Assembly (NCBI GenBank): GCA_028875335.1
Contig: JAPPEF010000219.1
Span: 1 to 19,073 of the forward strand
Direction of reading: 5' to 3'
Origin: Gemmatimonadota bacterium
GTDB taxonomy: Bacteria > Latescibacterota > UBA2968 > UBA8231
DNA length: 19,073 bases
The stretch's first letter is position 1; every line of letters starts with the position of its first letter. The notes under the pieces were generated by a model, which ran no database searches, had not been told where the DNA came from, and was given only the letters and a program-made list of their open reading frames with translations. Shown here piece after piece: positions 7,844 to 16,456 of this stretch. Position numbers and translations under genes: made by a program.

Positions 7844-9913
7844 CTACTTCTTTAGTAGCGCCTTGTGGCTGAGCCGCATCTTGCCGCCGGTGTCGATTTC
7901 AAGGACTTTGACGGCGATCGTGTCCCCTTGACCAACAACATCTTCGACCTTGTCCACGCGCCGATGTGCCAGCTCGGAGATGTGCAACAAGCCCTCTTTC
8001 CCAGGCAGAATCTCGACGAAGGCCCCAAAGGGCATGACCCGCTTGACCACCCCGTCGTATTCCTTGCCTACCTCGGCGTCAGCGGTGATTCCCTCGATCA
8101 TGCGCCGAGCTTCTTCGGCTGGGCCGGCTTCAACCGAAGCAATGGTAATCGTGCCGTCTTCGTCGACATTGACCGTAGCACCAGTCTTTTCGATTTCGCG
8201 GATGGTCTTACCACCCGGGCCGATGACCGCACCGATTTTGCCTTGGTCGATCTTGACAAACTCAATGCGCGGTGCCCAGCGCGAAAGCTCGGGGCGCGCC
8301 TCGTTGAGGCATTCATCCATAATGGCCAAGACTTTATCGCGGCCTTCCTTAGCGCGGTCGAGAGCTTCCTTGAAAATATCTAGCTGCAAGCCCTGGATCT
8401 TGATATCCATCTGGATCGCGGTAATCCCATCCTTGGTGCCAGCAACCTTGAGGTCCATATCGCCGAGAAAATCTTCGGCGTCGCGGATGTCGGTCAGCAG
8501 CTCGTAGTCGTCCCCTTCCTTGACTAAGCCCACGCCCGTGCCGCACACCGCGGTTTTAACGGGAATTCCAGCGTCCATCAAGGCGAGGGAGCAGCCACAC
8601 ACCGTAGCCATGGAACTGGAGCTGCTCGACTCGGTAATATCAGACACCAACCGAATCGTGTAAGGAAAGGATTCGACCGATGGAATGACCGGCTCTAGGG
8701 CGCGTTCGGCCAGATGGCCATGGCCGATGTCCCGCCGTCCCGGACCGCGCTCAAAGCGCACTTCACCGACCGAATACGGGGGGAAGTTGTAATCCAAGTA
8801 ATAGGACTTAAACCGCTTGCCCTGTAGGTCGTCGGCCATGCGCTCATCGAGCTTGGTGCCCAACGTCGCCACGCAGAGCGCTTGGGTCTGCCCGCGGGTA
8901 AACAGCGCCGAGCCGTGCGTCCGCGGCAGTACGGTGCTCTCGCAGGTGACGTCGCGCACCGCGTCGAGCGCGCGACCGTCGATGCGCCGCTTCTCCTTGA
9001 GGATCATAGTGCGCATGTCGGCCTTGAGCAGCGCCTCCAACTCGTCCTTGATCATCTTTTCAGATTCTGGAAAGCGCTCGGCTAGGCTCTCCAAGACATC
9101 GGCATTAATCGCGTTGATGCGCTCTTGTCGCTCTTCTTTGAGCGGGCTTCTATTGGCCTCGACGATCCGCTCTTGTGCCAACTCAGTAACGGCATGGACC
9201 AGTTCGGGATCGACTTGCTCGACCTCGATGGCAATCTTCTCCTTGCCGACTTCGGAGACGAGTTGCTCCTGTAGCTGGACCAACTCAGCGATGCACTCGT
9301 GGCCAAAGGCCAATGCATCCACCAGATCTTGCTCGGCAATCTCGTGGGCACCCCCTTCGACGCTGACGATGGAATCGGCCGTGCCGCAGACTATGATTTC
9401 GAGATCGGAATCATCTAGCTCGGCAAGGGTCGGATTGGCGACGAACTCGCCGTTTATCCGCCCGACCCGCACGGCTCCCATGGGGCCAGCAAAGGGAATG
9501 TCGGATATGCTCAGGGCCGCTGAGGCCCCAATTAAACCCAAGACATCGGCGTCGTTTTCTCCGTCGTACGAAAGCACCGAAACATAGACTTGGATCTCAT
9601 AAGGAAACTTCTTGGGAAACATCGGCCGAATGGGGTGATCTATTAACCGAGCACTCAGGGTCTCTTTCTCGGAGGGACGCCCTTCGCGCTTGAAGATGTT
9701 GCCCGGTATCTTGCCACCAGCGTAGACCTTTTCCCGGTAATCTACGATCAAGGGCAAAAATCCTCGGTCCTCCGGGGTGTTGGTTCGGCAGGCCGTGACC
9801 AGCACTACGGTCTCTCCGTATTGCATCCACACGGCCCCATTGGCTTGCTTGGCGATTCTGCCCGTTTCAATCGACAGATTCCGCCCGCCTATTTCGCGTT
9901 CGAGTTTAGTCAT
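7844..9913 (-). CDS. pnp: Polyribonucleotide nucleotidyltransferase (PNPase)
   Basis: Phosphorolytic 3'-to-5' exoribonuclease and degradosome component, important for mRNA turnover. 689 residues, normal length. Domains: a first, structural RNase PH-like domain at about 5-140 (IVDYREKVYAGGKIPGNIFKREGRP); a helical linker at about 230-310; the catalytic RNase PH domain at about 312-540; a KH domain at about 550-605 (GAVIGPGGKTIREI, 561-574); and an S1 domain at about 617-685 (GVVKRVMPFGAFVEILPGKEGLLHIS). The expected catalytic residues are present in DFLGDMDLK: D481, D487 and K489. It starts at ATG 9913, 53 bases after rpsO, the usual gene order. The palindrome AGATATATCT (9915-9924) sits at its start, but I see no evidence for the RNase III-type leader control known in E. 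coli. Confidence 0.98.
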   Translation of the reverse strand: MTKLEREIGGRNLSIETGRIAKQANGAVWMQYGETVVLVTACRTNTPEDRGFLPLIVDYREKVYAGGKIPGNIFKREGRPSEKETLSARLIDHPIRPMFPKKFPYEIQVYVSVLSYDGENDADVLGLIGASAALSISDIPFAGPMGAVRVGRINGEFVANPTLAELDDSDLEIIVCGTADSIVSVEGGAHEIAEQDLVDALAFGHECIAELVQLQEQLVSEVGKEKIAIEVEQVDPELVHAVTELAQERIVEANRSPLKEERQERINAINADVLESLAERFPESEKMIKDELEALLKADMRTMILKEKRRIDGRALDAVRDVTCESTVLPRTHGSALFTRGQTQALCVATLGTKLDERMADDLQGKRFKSYYLDYNFPPYSVGEVRFERGPGRRDIGHGHLAERALEPVIPSVESFPYTIRLVSDITESSSSSSMATVCGCSLALMDAGIPVKTAVCGTGVGLVKEGDDYELLTDIRDAEDFLGDMDLKVAGTKDGITAIQMDIKIQGLQLDIFKEALDRAKEGRDKVLAIMDECLNEARPELSRWAPRIEFVKIDQGKIGAVIGPGGKTIREIEKTGATVNVDEDGTITIASVEAGPAEEARRMIEGITADAEVGKEYDGVVKRVMPFGAFVEILPGKEGLLHISELAHRRVDKVEDVVGQGDTIAVKVLEIDTGGKMRLSHKALLKK

Positions 9914-9966
9914 TAGATATATCTTTCGCTCTTTCCTTTGAGGTTTTGAAATTCGCTTAGTACGAG

Positions 9967-10233
9967 CTAACGGCGCAACCCAAGCTCACGGATCAACGCC
10001 GCATACGCCTGCGGGTTTTTCTTTAGGTAGTAGCTTTGCAATCGCCTCCTTTTGCCTATGAGTACGAGTAATCCCCGCCGCGTGGCAAAGTCCTTTTCCT
10101 GGTCTTTGAGATGTTCGGTCAGGTTCTCGATGCGCTCGGTGAGAATGGCAATCTGTACCGGGGTGGCCCCAGGGCCGCCTTCTTGGCCAAATTTCTCGAT
10201 TAGGTCTTTCTTGCGCTCAGTTGTTATTGACAC
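9967..10233 (-). CDS. rpsO: 30S ribosomal protein S15
   Basis: Primary 16S rRNA-binding protein of the small-subunit platform. 88 residues from GTG 10233, matching the usual 88-89. Family signatures: GGPGATPVQIAILTERI, RRGLLVLIGKRRRLQSYYLKK and the C-terminal IRELGLRR. A TTG at 10239 would add two residues, but the Shine-Dalgarno GGAGG (10244-10240) would then touch the start codon. GTG 10233 has a 6-base spacing and yields the expected beginning (V/M)SITTERKKDLI. The Shine-Dalgarno lies inside the last codons of the kinase gene upstream, so the two are translationally linked, and pnp follows. Confidence 0.97.
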   Translation of the reverse strand: MSITTERKKDLIEKFGQEGGPGATPVQIAILTERIENLTEHLKDQEKDFATRRGLLVLIGKRRRLQSYYLKKNPQAYAALIRELGLRR

Positions 10234-10235
10234 CT

Positions 10236-10655
10236 TCAACCTCCGTATTTCGCGCCACGCTTTCCGCCTTCAGCACTGGAGACGAACAGGGCACGTGCTT
10301 GGTGAATGTCTCTGCGGATCTGCCCTACCAACTCATCTGGACAGGCAAATGCGCGTTGTTTTCGCAGCTTCTTTATAAGGGCGACCTGTAGCGTCTGTCC
10401 GTAGAGATCGCCAGCAAAATCGAGTATGTGCAACTCGATGACTAGGGCTGATTCAGCGAATGTGGGCCGGGGGCCGATGTTGGCCACGGCCTGCAAAACC
10501 CCACTTCCGGGGTATTGCACCTCGGCGGCAAATACTCCCTGAGGCAAAGACTGATCGTCGTGGGGTAGCAAATTCGCCGTGGGAAACCCCAATGTTCTTC
10601 CGCGTCCTTGTCCTCTCGTGACGCGACCGGAAAAATGAACGCTAGCGCACCCCAT
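10236..10655 (-). CDS. ribF: Riboflavin kinase domain protein (RibF C-terminal half only)
   Basis: Predicted to phosphorylate riboflavin to FMN. 139 residues, whereas bacterial RibF is normally about 310 with an N-terminal FMN adenylyltransferase half. Only the kinase module is present: GRGRTLGFPTAN (17-28) containing the ATP/Mg-binding PTAN motif, VANIGPRPTF (57-66), the likely catalytic glutamate E74 in ELHILDF, DLYG, and the helical tail PDELVGQIRRDIHQAR. The start ATG 10655 directly follows the truB stop TAG with no base between. The protein begins where the kinase domain begins in fused RibF, so it looks like a clean domain-level split rather than a random break. No adenylyltransferase half is visible in any frame, since truB occupies the upstream DNA. 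FAD synthesis would need a separate enzyme. Confidence 0.9.
   Translation of the reverse strand: MGCASVHFSGRVTRGQGRGRTLGFPTANLLPHDDQSLPQGVFAAEVQYPGSGVLQAVANIGPRPTFAESALVIELHILDFAGDLYGQTLQVALIKKLRKQRAFACPDELVGQIRRDIHQARALFVSSAEGGKRGAKYGG
10240..10244 (-). promoter_or_regulatory. Shine-Dalgarno of rpsO inside the end of ribF
   Basis: GGAGG, formed by the last two glycine codons of the riboflavin kinase gene, sits 6 bases before GTG 10233. It decides the rpsO start in favour of GTG over the upstream TTG. Confidence 0.75.
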
Positions 10656-11552
10656 CTAGGGTTGGCGCAAAACGCACAGGGGCCGCAGCGCCCCCTGCTC
10701 CCACCGCGCGAGGCCAAACAAGGTTTCTGCGTCGTCAAAAACCGCGCAGATCTCGTGCGGCCCGGCACCAGCCGGATGCTCGATCGCCTTCCCATGGGCG
10801 AAATCAACCAGCTTGCCTTCGTTCAGCTCGACGGTGGCTAGCTCACTCAGCGCTAGCCGCGGATGGACGAGGGCTTTTTCAATTTGTCCCACTCTACTGA
10901 GGCTTGCTACTTGCTTCAACGTCAGGGCTTTGTCCAGCCCAAGACCACCGGCGCGCAGCCGGCGCAACTCCGCCAAATAGGCACCGCACCCCAAGGCACG
11001 CCCCAAATCAGCGGCTAATGAACGAATGTACGTTCCCGCAGAGCAATGGATTCTCACGCCTAGTCTGGGAAAATCGTAGCTGATCATCTCCATTGCGTGG
11101 ATGTGAACTCGGCGGGATTTGAGGACGACCTCATCCCCGCGACGCGCCCGCTTGTACGAGCGCACCCCAGCTACCTTTACCGCTGAATGCGCCGGCGGCA
11201 CTTGGTCTATGACACCCGTAAAATCGCGCAGGGCTCGGACCACGCTGAGCTTCTCGGGAGACTCGCAGTCCGCTTGGTGGCGAATCGGGCCTTCAGCATC
11301 GCCCGTAGCACTTACAGCTCCCAGATAAATCTCGGCCTCGTATTCCTTATCCGCACCGCTGAGCCACCGGTTGAGACGGGTATAGCGTCCCAAGCAAACG
11401 ACCAAGACGCCGCTGGCCAAAGGGTCAAGCGTACCGCAGTGACCAATGCGCTGCAACTGCAATAGGCGCCGGAGCGAGGCGATTACGTCGTGGGAAGTGG
11501 GGCCTTTGGCTTTGTCGATGACCAAAACCCCGCTCAAGGACGGATCAGCCAT
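10656..11552 (-). CDS. truB: tRNA pseudouridine(55) synthase TruB
   Basis: Converts U55 in the T-loop of tRNAs to pseudouridine. 298 residues from ATG 11552, normal length. Landmarks: GVLVIDKAKGPTSHDV at about 8-23; GHCGTLDPLASGVL with the catalytic aspartate D43; QVPPAHSAVKVAGVRSYKRAR; and the RIHCSAGTYIRSLAADLG segment. A C-terminal PUA-like tail closes the protein. A GTG at 11564 would add four residues, but ATG 11552 has GGAG at proper spacing and starts MADPSLSG, so I prefer it. The start overlaps the rbfA stop by 8 bases (ATGGCTGA), a sign of coupled translation. The neighbours rbfA and ribF match the classical infB-rbfA-truB-ribF-rpsO-pnp order. Confidence 0.97.
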   Translation of the reverse strand: MADPSLSGVLVIDKAKGPTSHDVIASLRRLLQLQRIGHCGTLDPLASGVLVVCLGRYTRLNRWLSGADKEYEAEIYLGAVSATGDAEGPIRHQADCESPEKLSVVRALRDFTGVIDQVPPAHSAVKVAGVRSYKRARRGDEVVLKSRRVHIHAMEMISYDFPRLGVRIHCSAGTYIRSLAADLGRALGCGAYLAELRRLRAGGLGLDKALTLKQVASLSRVGQIEKALVHPRLALSELATVELNEGKLVDFAHGKAIEHPAGAGPHEICAVFDDAETLFGLARWEQGALRPLCVLRQP

Positions 11553-11898
11553 GCTGCGCTCCACCGAGACTATCGATCAGGGCTGTGACGCGCGCGGCGC
11601 GCGCGGTGGTCTCGTCGTATGCAACCCGCAACTGGGGTGCGTAGCGCAAGCGCATGCGCCGGGCGATTTCTCGACGTATAAAACCCAAGCCCCGGTGCAT
11701 TCCTTGGAGTACCTGCTTTTTGTCGTCTGCGTTACCGAGCGTGCTGACAAAGATCGTGGCATAACTCATGTCGGCGGACAGTTCCACATCCACTACTTGG
11801 ACTAGTTGCAGCCTTGGATCCTTCATCCGCCCTAGGATGTCGGTCAACTCGCGCAGCAACTGTCCGCGCACTCGGCTAATTCGTTGCGGGGAGGCCAC
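11545..11898 (-). CDS. rbfA: 30S ribosome-binding factor RbfA
   Basis: Small KH-fold protein needed for 16S rRNA 5'-end maturation and late 30S assembly. 117 residues, typical. Family pattern visible: an N-terminal RISRVRGQLLRELTDILGRMKDPRL, then VVDVELSADMSYATIFVS, and the YAPQLRVAYDET stretch near the end. It starts at GTG 11898, six bases after ylxP. I find no Shine-Dalgarno, so it may rely on reinitiation by ribosomes finishing ylxP. Its 3' end overlaps truB. Confidence 0.95.
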   Translation of the reverse strand: MASPQRISRVRGQLLRELTDILGRMKDPRLQLVQVVDVELSADMSYATIFVSTLGNADDKKQVLQGMHRGLGFIRREIARRMRLRYAPQLRVAYDETTARAARVTALIDSLGGAQHG

Positions 11899-11904
11899 CG
11901 GCGT

Positions 11905-12186
11905 TTAGTGTACTTCCATTTGATAGTCGAGAATATGCACCCGGGGATCGCCTTCGACGAAGTTGACGATTTTAGTCAGCATCTCGTCGCAGTGTTCAAC
12001 GGCCGAACTCACCACGGCAACCCCCAGCACCGCCCGCTGCCAAAGCGCATGGTCATCTACTTCGGCCACAGCCGCGTTAAAGCGGTTGCGGATGCGCCCC
12101 TTAAGGCTATTGAGGACTTGCCGCTTGTCTTTGAGCGAATGGCTATCACCGATATAGATTTGCACTGCACAGCTCATAACGATCAA
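11905..12186 (-). CDS. ylxP: DUF503 family protein (YlxP-like)
   Basis: 93 residues. The family, known from Bacillus YlxP, commonly sits between infB and rbfA, as here. Its biochemical role is not established, but conservation in this operon links it to ribosome maturation or translation. Signatures: SHSLKDKRQVLNSLKGRIRNRFN, AEVDDHALWQRAVLGVAVVSS and IVNFVEGDP. The start is TTG 12186, which gives the family-like MIVMSCAVQIYIG and has AGGCGG about 10 bases upstream. The alternative ATG 12177 would remove part of the first strand. It begins 16 bases after infB. Confidence 0.93.
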   Translation of the reverse strand: MIVMSCAVQIYIGDSHSLKDKRQVLNSLKGRIRNRFNAAVAEVDDHALWQRAVLGVAVVSSAVEHCDEMLTKIVNFVEGDPRVHILDYQMEVH

Positions 12187-12202
12187 AACAAATCAACCGC
12201 CT

Positions 12203-14560
12203 CTATAGCGTCCGCTCAGTCTCCACCACGACTAGGGACTCGACGATGTCGCCTGCTGCGATGTCGTCGAACCCTGCAAATCCCATGCCGCACTCAAAGC
12301 CCTCGGCGACCTCTCGCACATCGTCCTTGAACCGCCGCAACGAGGTAAGCTCCCCGGTAAAGACGACTTGGCCATCGCGCAAAATCCGCACCTGATTGCT
12401 GCGCGCAATGGTACCGTCTTGCACCAAACAACCGCCGATCGTCCCCATGCGGGACGAAGTAAAGATTTGGCGAATTTCGGCCCGGCCAACCACCTGTTCT
12501 TCGGTCGTTGGGGCCAAAAGACCAGCCAAGGCAGCCCGCACGTCCTCGATGACTTCGTAGATGATCCGGTAATTGCGAATCTCTACGCCCTCCTGTGCGG
12601 CGAGATCGCGAGCAGAGGGTTGAGTATTTACATGGAAACCAAGCAAAATGGCACTAGAGGCCGCCGCCAGCAATACGTCCGATTCCGAGATGGCCCCTAC
12701 CGCGCTGTGAATGACGTTAACCCGCACTTCTTCGTGGGTTATGCGGCCCAGTTCTTCGGCTATGGCCTCGACCGATCCATCGACATCGCCTTTGACCACC
12801 ACCCGCAGCTCTTGGATGTGACCCTGCTGAATCTGATCGTGCAGATCGCTGAGCGTGACCGTACGCAGCTTGCGGTGATCCTGCTCGCGCTTAATTAGCT
12901 GACGACGCTGGCTCAGATCTTTGGCCTCGCGCTCGGAATTGGCAACAGCAAAGAGGTCTCCAGCCTGCGGGACCCCGGGCAATCCGAGCACTTGGACAGG
13001 TACAGAGGGCTTTGCTTCTTGGGCGCGTTGACCATGCTCGTCGAGAAGGGCGCGAACCCTGCCACTATGCACTCCGGTAATAAAAGGCTCGCCGACGCGT
13101 AGCGTTCCCTCTTGCACCAAAACCGTAGCCACGGGGCCCCGCCCCTTGTCGAGGTGGGCTTCGACGATCGTTCCACGGGCTTTCTTATGGGGATTGGCCT
13201 GCAGTTCAAGCAGTTCGGCCACGATGAGGAGAACTTCCAGCAAGTGGTCTATGCCCTGTCCGGTCTTAGCGGAGATTTCGGCACAGGGAATCTGTCCTCC
13301 CCACTCTTCAACTAAGACCCCTCTTTCGGCCAACTCCCGCTTGATCTTGTCCGGGTCGGCCGTAGGCAAGTCTATTTTGTTAATCGCGACGACTAAGGGG
13401 ACCTGCGCGGCCTTGGCGTGGTCAATGGCTTCAATGGTTTGCGGCATGACGCTATCGTCGGCCGCGACAACTAGAATCACGATGTCAGTTACTCTCGAAC
13501 CGCGAGCTCGCATCGCCGTAAAAGCCGCATGCCCTGGGGTGTCGAGGAATGTTACGCCGCGACCATCTTCCATATTGATCACGTACGCCCCGATGTGCTG
13601 GGTAATGCCTCCAGACTCGCCTTCGGCTACCTTGCTTTCGCGCAAGTAGTCGAGCAACGAGGTTTTGCCGTGATCGACGTGGCCCATGACCGTGATGACC
13701 GGCGGACATGGCTCGGGATCACCGATTTCTTCCTCCTCGATGATCTCATCCAACTCGACTTCTTCGGCCTCTAGCGGGGCCACCTCAAAGCCCAACTCGT
13801 CAGCCAGTGTCTGCATAGTGTCCATATCGAGGCGTTGATTGATGGTCGCCATGGTACCCAACTGCAAACACAGGGCGATCACTTCACTGACCTTGACACC
13901 GAGTTGTTCGGCAAATTCGCCGAGCGTGATAAACTCGCTGACCTTGATCTGGCGGATCTGGCCGTCTTCTCCGTCGCCATCTTCGCGCGGACCGCGCTCG
14001 TAGCGGCGTCGCACCCGGCTTTCATTGAGCTGACTCAAGGTCCGCCGCACGCTTTCTTGGACCTCCTTGGCGTCAGGCACCCCTTTGCGCCGCTTCCCCC
14101 GCCGGCGCTTTGTAGGCGCTCCAGACAAATTGGCCTGAGCGGTTACTTCCCGCTTTTCTCCCAATTCCTCGCGGACACTTTCCAAGCCTTCTTGGCTCTT
14201 GCCTCGGCGGCGACCGCGACGACGACCTCCTTCAGCCTTGTCGGGCAGCGGCGCGGCACGCTCCTCGGCTAGCTGCTCAATGCCTTGTTTGCGAGTTTCC
14301 GGCCCTTTTTCGCGACGGCGCTGGGGTCGAGAGCCATCAGCCTGTTTGCGACTATCCTCTTTGGCCTTCTGCCGCTTTACCTCTTCTATCGAACTCTTCT
14401 TCTCTTCAGCCAGCTTGCGGTTGATGGCCTCCAGCATCTCGGGTGTAACTACGCTCATGTGGCTTCTTACTTCCATATCCATTCCTTTGAGCATGGATAT
14501 GAGCGCATCGCTGGACAGCTTCTGTTCTTTAGCTACTTGATAAACTCGGCGCTTTTCCAA
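12203..14560 (-). CDS. infB: Translation initiation factor IF-2
   Basis: GTPase that brings initiator tRNA to the 30S subunit and promotes subunit joining. 785 residues. An N-terminal IF2_N module (1-50, RVYQVAKEQKLSSDALISMLK) is followed by a charged, Arg/Lys/Glu-rich, probably disordered linker (55-200) and a second IF2_N-like segment (about 205-255). The GTPase domain carries GHVDHGKT (293-300), DTPGH (340-344) and NKID (394-397). Domains II-IV follow to a C-terminus with the FECGMGFAGFDDIAAGD signature. It begins at TTG 14560 with AAGGGA at good spacing, 14 bases after the nusA stop. No other start preserves the conserved N-terminus. Confidence 0.98.
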   Translation of the reverse strand: MEKRRVYQVAKEQKLSSDALISMLKGMDMEVRSHMSVVTPEMLEAINRKLAEEKKSSIEEVKRQKAKEDSRKQADGSRPQRRREKGPETRKQGIEQLAEERAAPLPDKAEGGRRRGRRRGKSQEGLESVREELGEKREVTAQANLSGAPTKRRRGKRRKGVPDAKEVQESVRRTLSQLNESRVRRRYERGPREDGDGEDGQIRQIKVSEFITLGEFAEQLGVKVSEVIALCLQLGTMATINQRLDMDTMQTLADELGFEVAPLEAEEVELDEIIEEEEIGDPEPCPPVITVMGHVDHGKTSLLDYLRESKVAEGESGGITQHIGAYVINMEDGRGVTFLDTPGHAAFTAMRARGSRVTDIVILVVAADDSVMPQTIEAIDHAKAAQVPLVVAINKIDLPTADPDKIKRELAERGVLVEEWGGQIPCAEISAKTGQGIDHLLEVLLIVAELLELQANPHKKARGTIVEAHLDKGRGPVATVLVQEGTLRVGEPFITGVHSGRVRALLDEHGQRAQEAKPSVPVQVLGLPGVPQAGDLFAVANSEREAKDLSQRRQLIKREQDHRKLRTVTLSDLHDQIQQGHIQELRVVVKGDVDGSVEAIAEELGRITHEEVRVNVIHSAVGAISESDVLLAAASSAILLGFHVNTQPSARDLAAQEGVEIRNYRIIYEVIEDVRAALAGLLAPTTEEQVVGRAEIRQIFTSSRMGTIGGCLVQDGTIARSNQVRILRDGQVVFTGELTSLRRFKDDVREVAEGFECGMGFAGFDDIAAGDIVESLVVVETERTL

Positions 14561-14574
14561 AACTATTCCCTTAG

Positions 14575-15957
14575 CTACTTGGCCTTCTGGTCTGCCTCAT
14601 CTTCTCCATCCGTGCCCGCAACGGGCGTGGCTAACACCGCTTTCCCTTCTTGCTCGGCCACTTCTTCCCTTTCGGCAGCGACCAAAGCCTCGATATCCAC
14701 CTCGCCGTGTTCGGCAAGATACGCTGCCGCTGCCGCCTTTATCCCGTGGGCAGTTTCGGCCATTTCTAGGCCCGGTACGGTCTGTAATAGCTCCAGATCG
14801 GCTTCGGCGACCGAGGTAATGGAGTCGAAACCGGACGTAGTCAAGCTCAGGGCAATCAGCTCACTAATGCCATCTATCTGGCGGAATACTTGCTGGTACT
14901 TCTCCTGCTTGGCCCGGCGCTCTTGGTATTGTTCATCAGTGATGATATCGAGCCCCCAACCCGTGAGTTGACTGGCTAGTTTTGTATTTTGACCGCCTTT
15001 GCCAATGGCCAGCGATAGCTGTTCCTCTTCGACAATCACGATGGCGTGCCGGCGGCGCGAATCCGTGATGCAGCGCACCACAGTAGCCGGACTTAGTGCC
15101 CGGCTTATGAATATATCCGGCTCGTCGATCCAAGGAACGATATCTATGCGCTCACCGCTCAATTCCCTAACGATGGCTTGGACCCGCGATCCCTTCACCC
15201 CCACACAGGCTCCCACCGGATCGACTCGTTCATCGCTGCTACTAACCGCGATCTTTGCTCGCTCGCCTGGCTCTCGAGCCACGCCGTGAATCTCGACGAT
15301 GCCCTCGGCTATCTCAGGCACTTCTGTGGCAAAGAGCTTCCTGAGGAATTCGGGCCGCGTGCGGGAGAGCAAGACCTGAGGCCCCCGGCTCGACTTAAGC
15401 ACCTCATATATATAGCCTCGCACGGCATCACCTTGGCGATAGCGTTCGCGGCGGATTTGCTCTTTGTATGGAACGGCCGCCTCGGCCCGGCCGAGATTGA
15501 GGACGATGTCTCCGTGGCTAATCTGCTGTACGGTACCGGATTCGACGAGGCCGACCCGGCCGATAAATTCGTCGTATATTCGCTCTCGCTCGGCTTCGCG
15601 GACCCGCTGAATGAGAATTTGCTTTGCAGTCTGTATGGCGTTGCGGCCAAAGTCGGCGAAATTGAGTTGCTGCACTAGCACAGAGCCTAGTTGGGCATGG
15701 GGGTCGATGTCGCGGGCGTCGGCGAGGAGAATCTCCATGGACGGCTCAACCACTTCTTCGACGACAGTCTTGCGGGCATACACGGCCATCTTGCCTTGAG
15801 CCGCGTCGATGTCAACTTCGTAATTTTCGGTATTGCCGTAGTGCCTTTTGGCGGCTGAAATGAGGGCGTCGGCGAGGGTCTGCACCACTAATTCCCGGTC
15901 GACGTTTTTTTCGCGGGCAATCTGCCCCAAGGCTTCGACAATATTCGCGTTGTTCAT
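14575..15957 (-). CDS. nusA: Transcription termination/antitermination factor NusA
   Basis: RNA polymerase-binding elongation factor that modulates pausing, hairpin-dependent termination and antitermination. 460 residues from ATG 15957. An N-terminal polymerase-binding domain (1-125) is followed by an S1 domain (about 137-201), KH1 (about 225-300, GACVGVKGSRVQ), KH2 (about 301-350, AIGKGGQN), a helix-hairpin-helix-like segment (about 360-415) and a short acidic tail. It lacks the second acidic repeat of the E. coli protein. A GTG at 15981 would add eight residues, but it has no Shine-Dalgarno, while MNNANIVEAL matches usual NusA beginnings. The rimP stop is 27 bases upstream. NusA is a natural candidate to act on the hairpin before rimP, as in the autoregulated E. 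coli operon. Confidence 0.97.
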   Translation of the reverse strand: MNNANIVEALGQIAREKNVDRELVVQTLADALISAAKRHYGNTENYEVDIDAAQGKMAVYARKTVVEEVVEPSMEILLADARDIDPHAQLGSVLVQQLNFADFGRNAIQTAKQILIQRVREAERERIYDEFIGRVGLVESGTVQQISHGDIVLNLGRAEAAVPYKEQIRRERYRQGDAVRGYIYEVLKSSRGPQVLLSRTRPEFLRKLFATEVPEIAEGIVEIHGVAREPGERAKIAVSSSDERVDPVGACVGVKGSRVQAIVRELSGERIDIVPWIDEPDIFISRALSPATVVRCITDSRRRHAIVIVEEEQLSLAIGKGGQNTKLASQLTGWGLDIITDEQYQERRAKQEKYQQVFRQIDGISELIALSLTTSGFDSITSVAEADLELLQTVPGLEMAETAHGIKAAAAAYLAEHGEVDIEALVAAEREEVAEQEGKAVLATPVAGTDGEDEADQKAK

Positions 15958-15984
15958 AATTTTTACTCGACCTTCACTCACTAT

Positions 15985-16437
15985 TTACAATTCTGGTTCG
16001 ATATTGGCTTTAGCAATATCAGTCCGCGCTACGGACTCGGCTGGGCTGTTGAGCTGAATCTGATCGTCTTCCCAAGCGACTAGCCGGCCTTTGACAACCC
16101 GACCGGACGTGAGCACGACTTTCAGCAAACAACCACAGGCACGAGTGAAATCCCCATCGGTCTCTAGGGGCCGGTCTAATCCCGGCGAGGTAACTTCGAG
16201 CCGATACCGTCCAGCAATGGGATCTTCTATGTCGAAAAGATCGGCCACTTCGCGACTGATTGCCTCGCAGGTGGCCAGCGTTATGCCGCAATCTTTGTGA
16301 ACCAATAACCTGACTAGCTGATTTCCTCGGACGCCGCTGAGTTCGATATCGACGAGTTCGGCCTCGTGCTCGTAGACAATGGGTTTGACAAGAGCTACTA
16401 TATCGGCCTTTAATGCGAATTTATCTACGGTGGAAAT
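15985..16437 (-). CDS. rimP: Ribosome maturation factor RimP, apparent ATT start
   Basis: Assembly factor for the 30S subunit. With the start proposed here the protein has 150 residues, like E. coli RimP. The N-terminal domain reads STVDKFALKADIVALV, then ELVDIELSGVRGNQ and LLVHKDCGIT. The core motif LEVTSPGLDRPLE follows, and the C-terminal SH3-like domain ends IAKANIEPEL. Between the in-frame stop TAG (16470-16468) and this N-terminus there is no ATG, GTG or TTG. The first usual start codon, TTG 16305, would delete about 44 conserved residues. ATT 16437 lies 9 bases after a strong AAGGGGG, so I place the start there. A single-base error (ATG read as ATT, giving MSTVDK) is the main alternative. 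nusA follows after 27 bases. Confidence 0.85.
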   Translation of the reverse strand: MSTVDKFALKADIVALVKPIVYEHEAELVDIELSGVRGNQLVRLLVHKDCGITLATCEAISREVADLFDIEDPIAGRYRLEVTSPGLDRPLETDGDFTRACGCLLKVVLTSGRVVKGRLVAWEDDQIQLNSPAESVARTDIAKANIEPEL

Positions 16438-16446
16438 ACGCGCTTT

Positions 16447-16453
16447 CCCCCTT
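16447..16453 (-). promoter_or_regulatory. Strong Shine-Dalgarno before the rimP ATT codon
   Basis: AAGGGGG on the minus strand, 9 bases before ATT 16437. No standard start codon lies at usable spacing from it, which supports ATT as the rimP initiation codon. Its G-run could pair with CCCC at 16491-16488 earlier in the leader. Confidence 0.6.
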
Positions 16454-16456
16454 AAT

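Noticed and set aside
8817..9587. Long plus-strand open frame (256 codons) opposite pnp
   Set aside because: The serine-rich, low-complexity translation matches no family and lies wholly opposite the well-supported pnp gene.
9915..9924. Palindrome AGATATATCT before the pnp start
   Set aside because: Short, AT-only core, without a partner element; likely chance.
10656..10800. Missing RibF adenylyltransferase half hidden by a frameshift upstream of the kinase
   Set aside because: The upstream DNA encodes an intact TruB C-terminus; no adenylyltransferase motifs appear in other frames.
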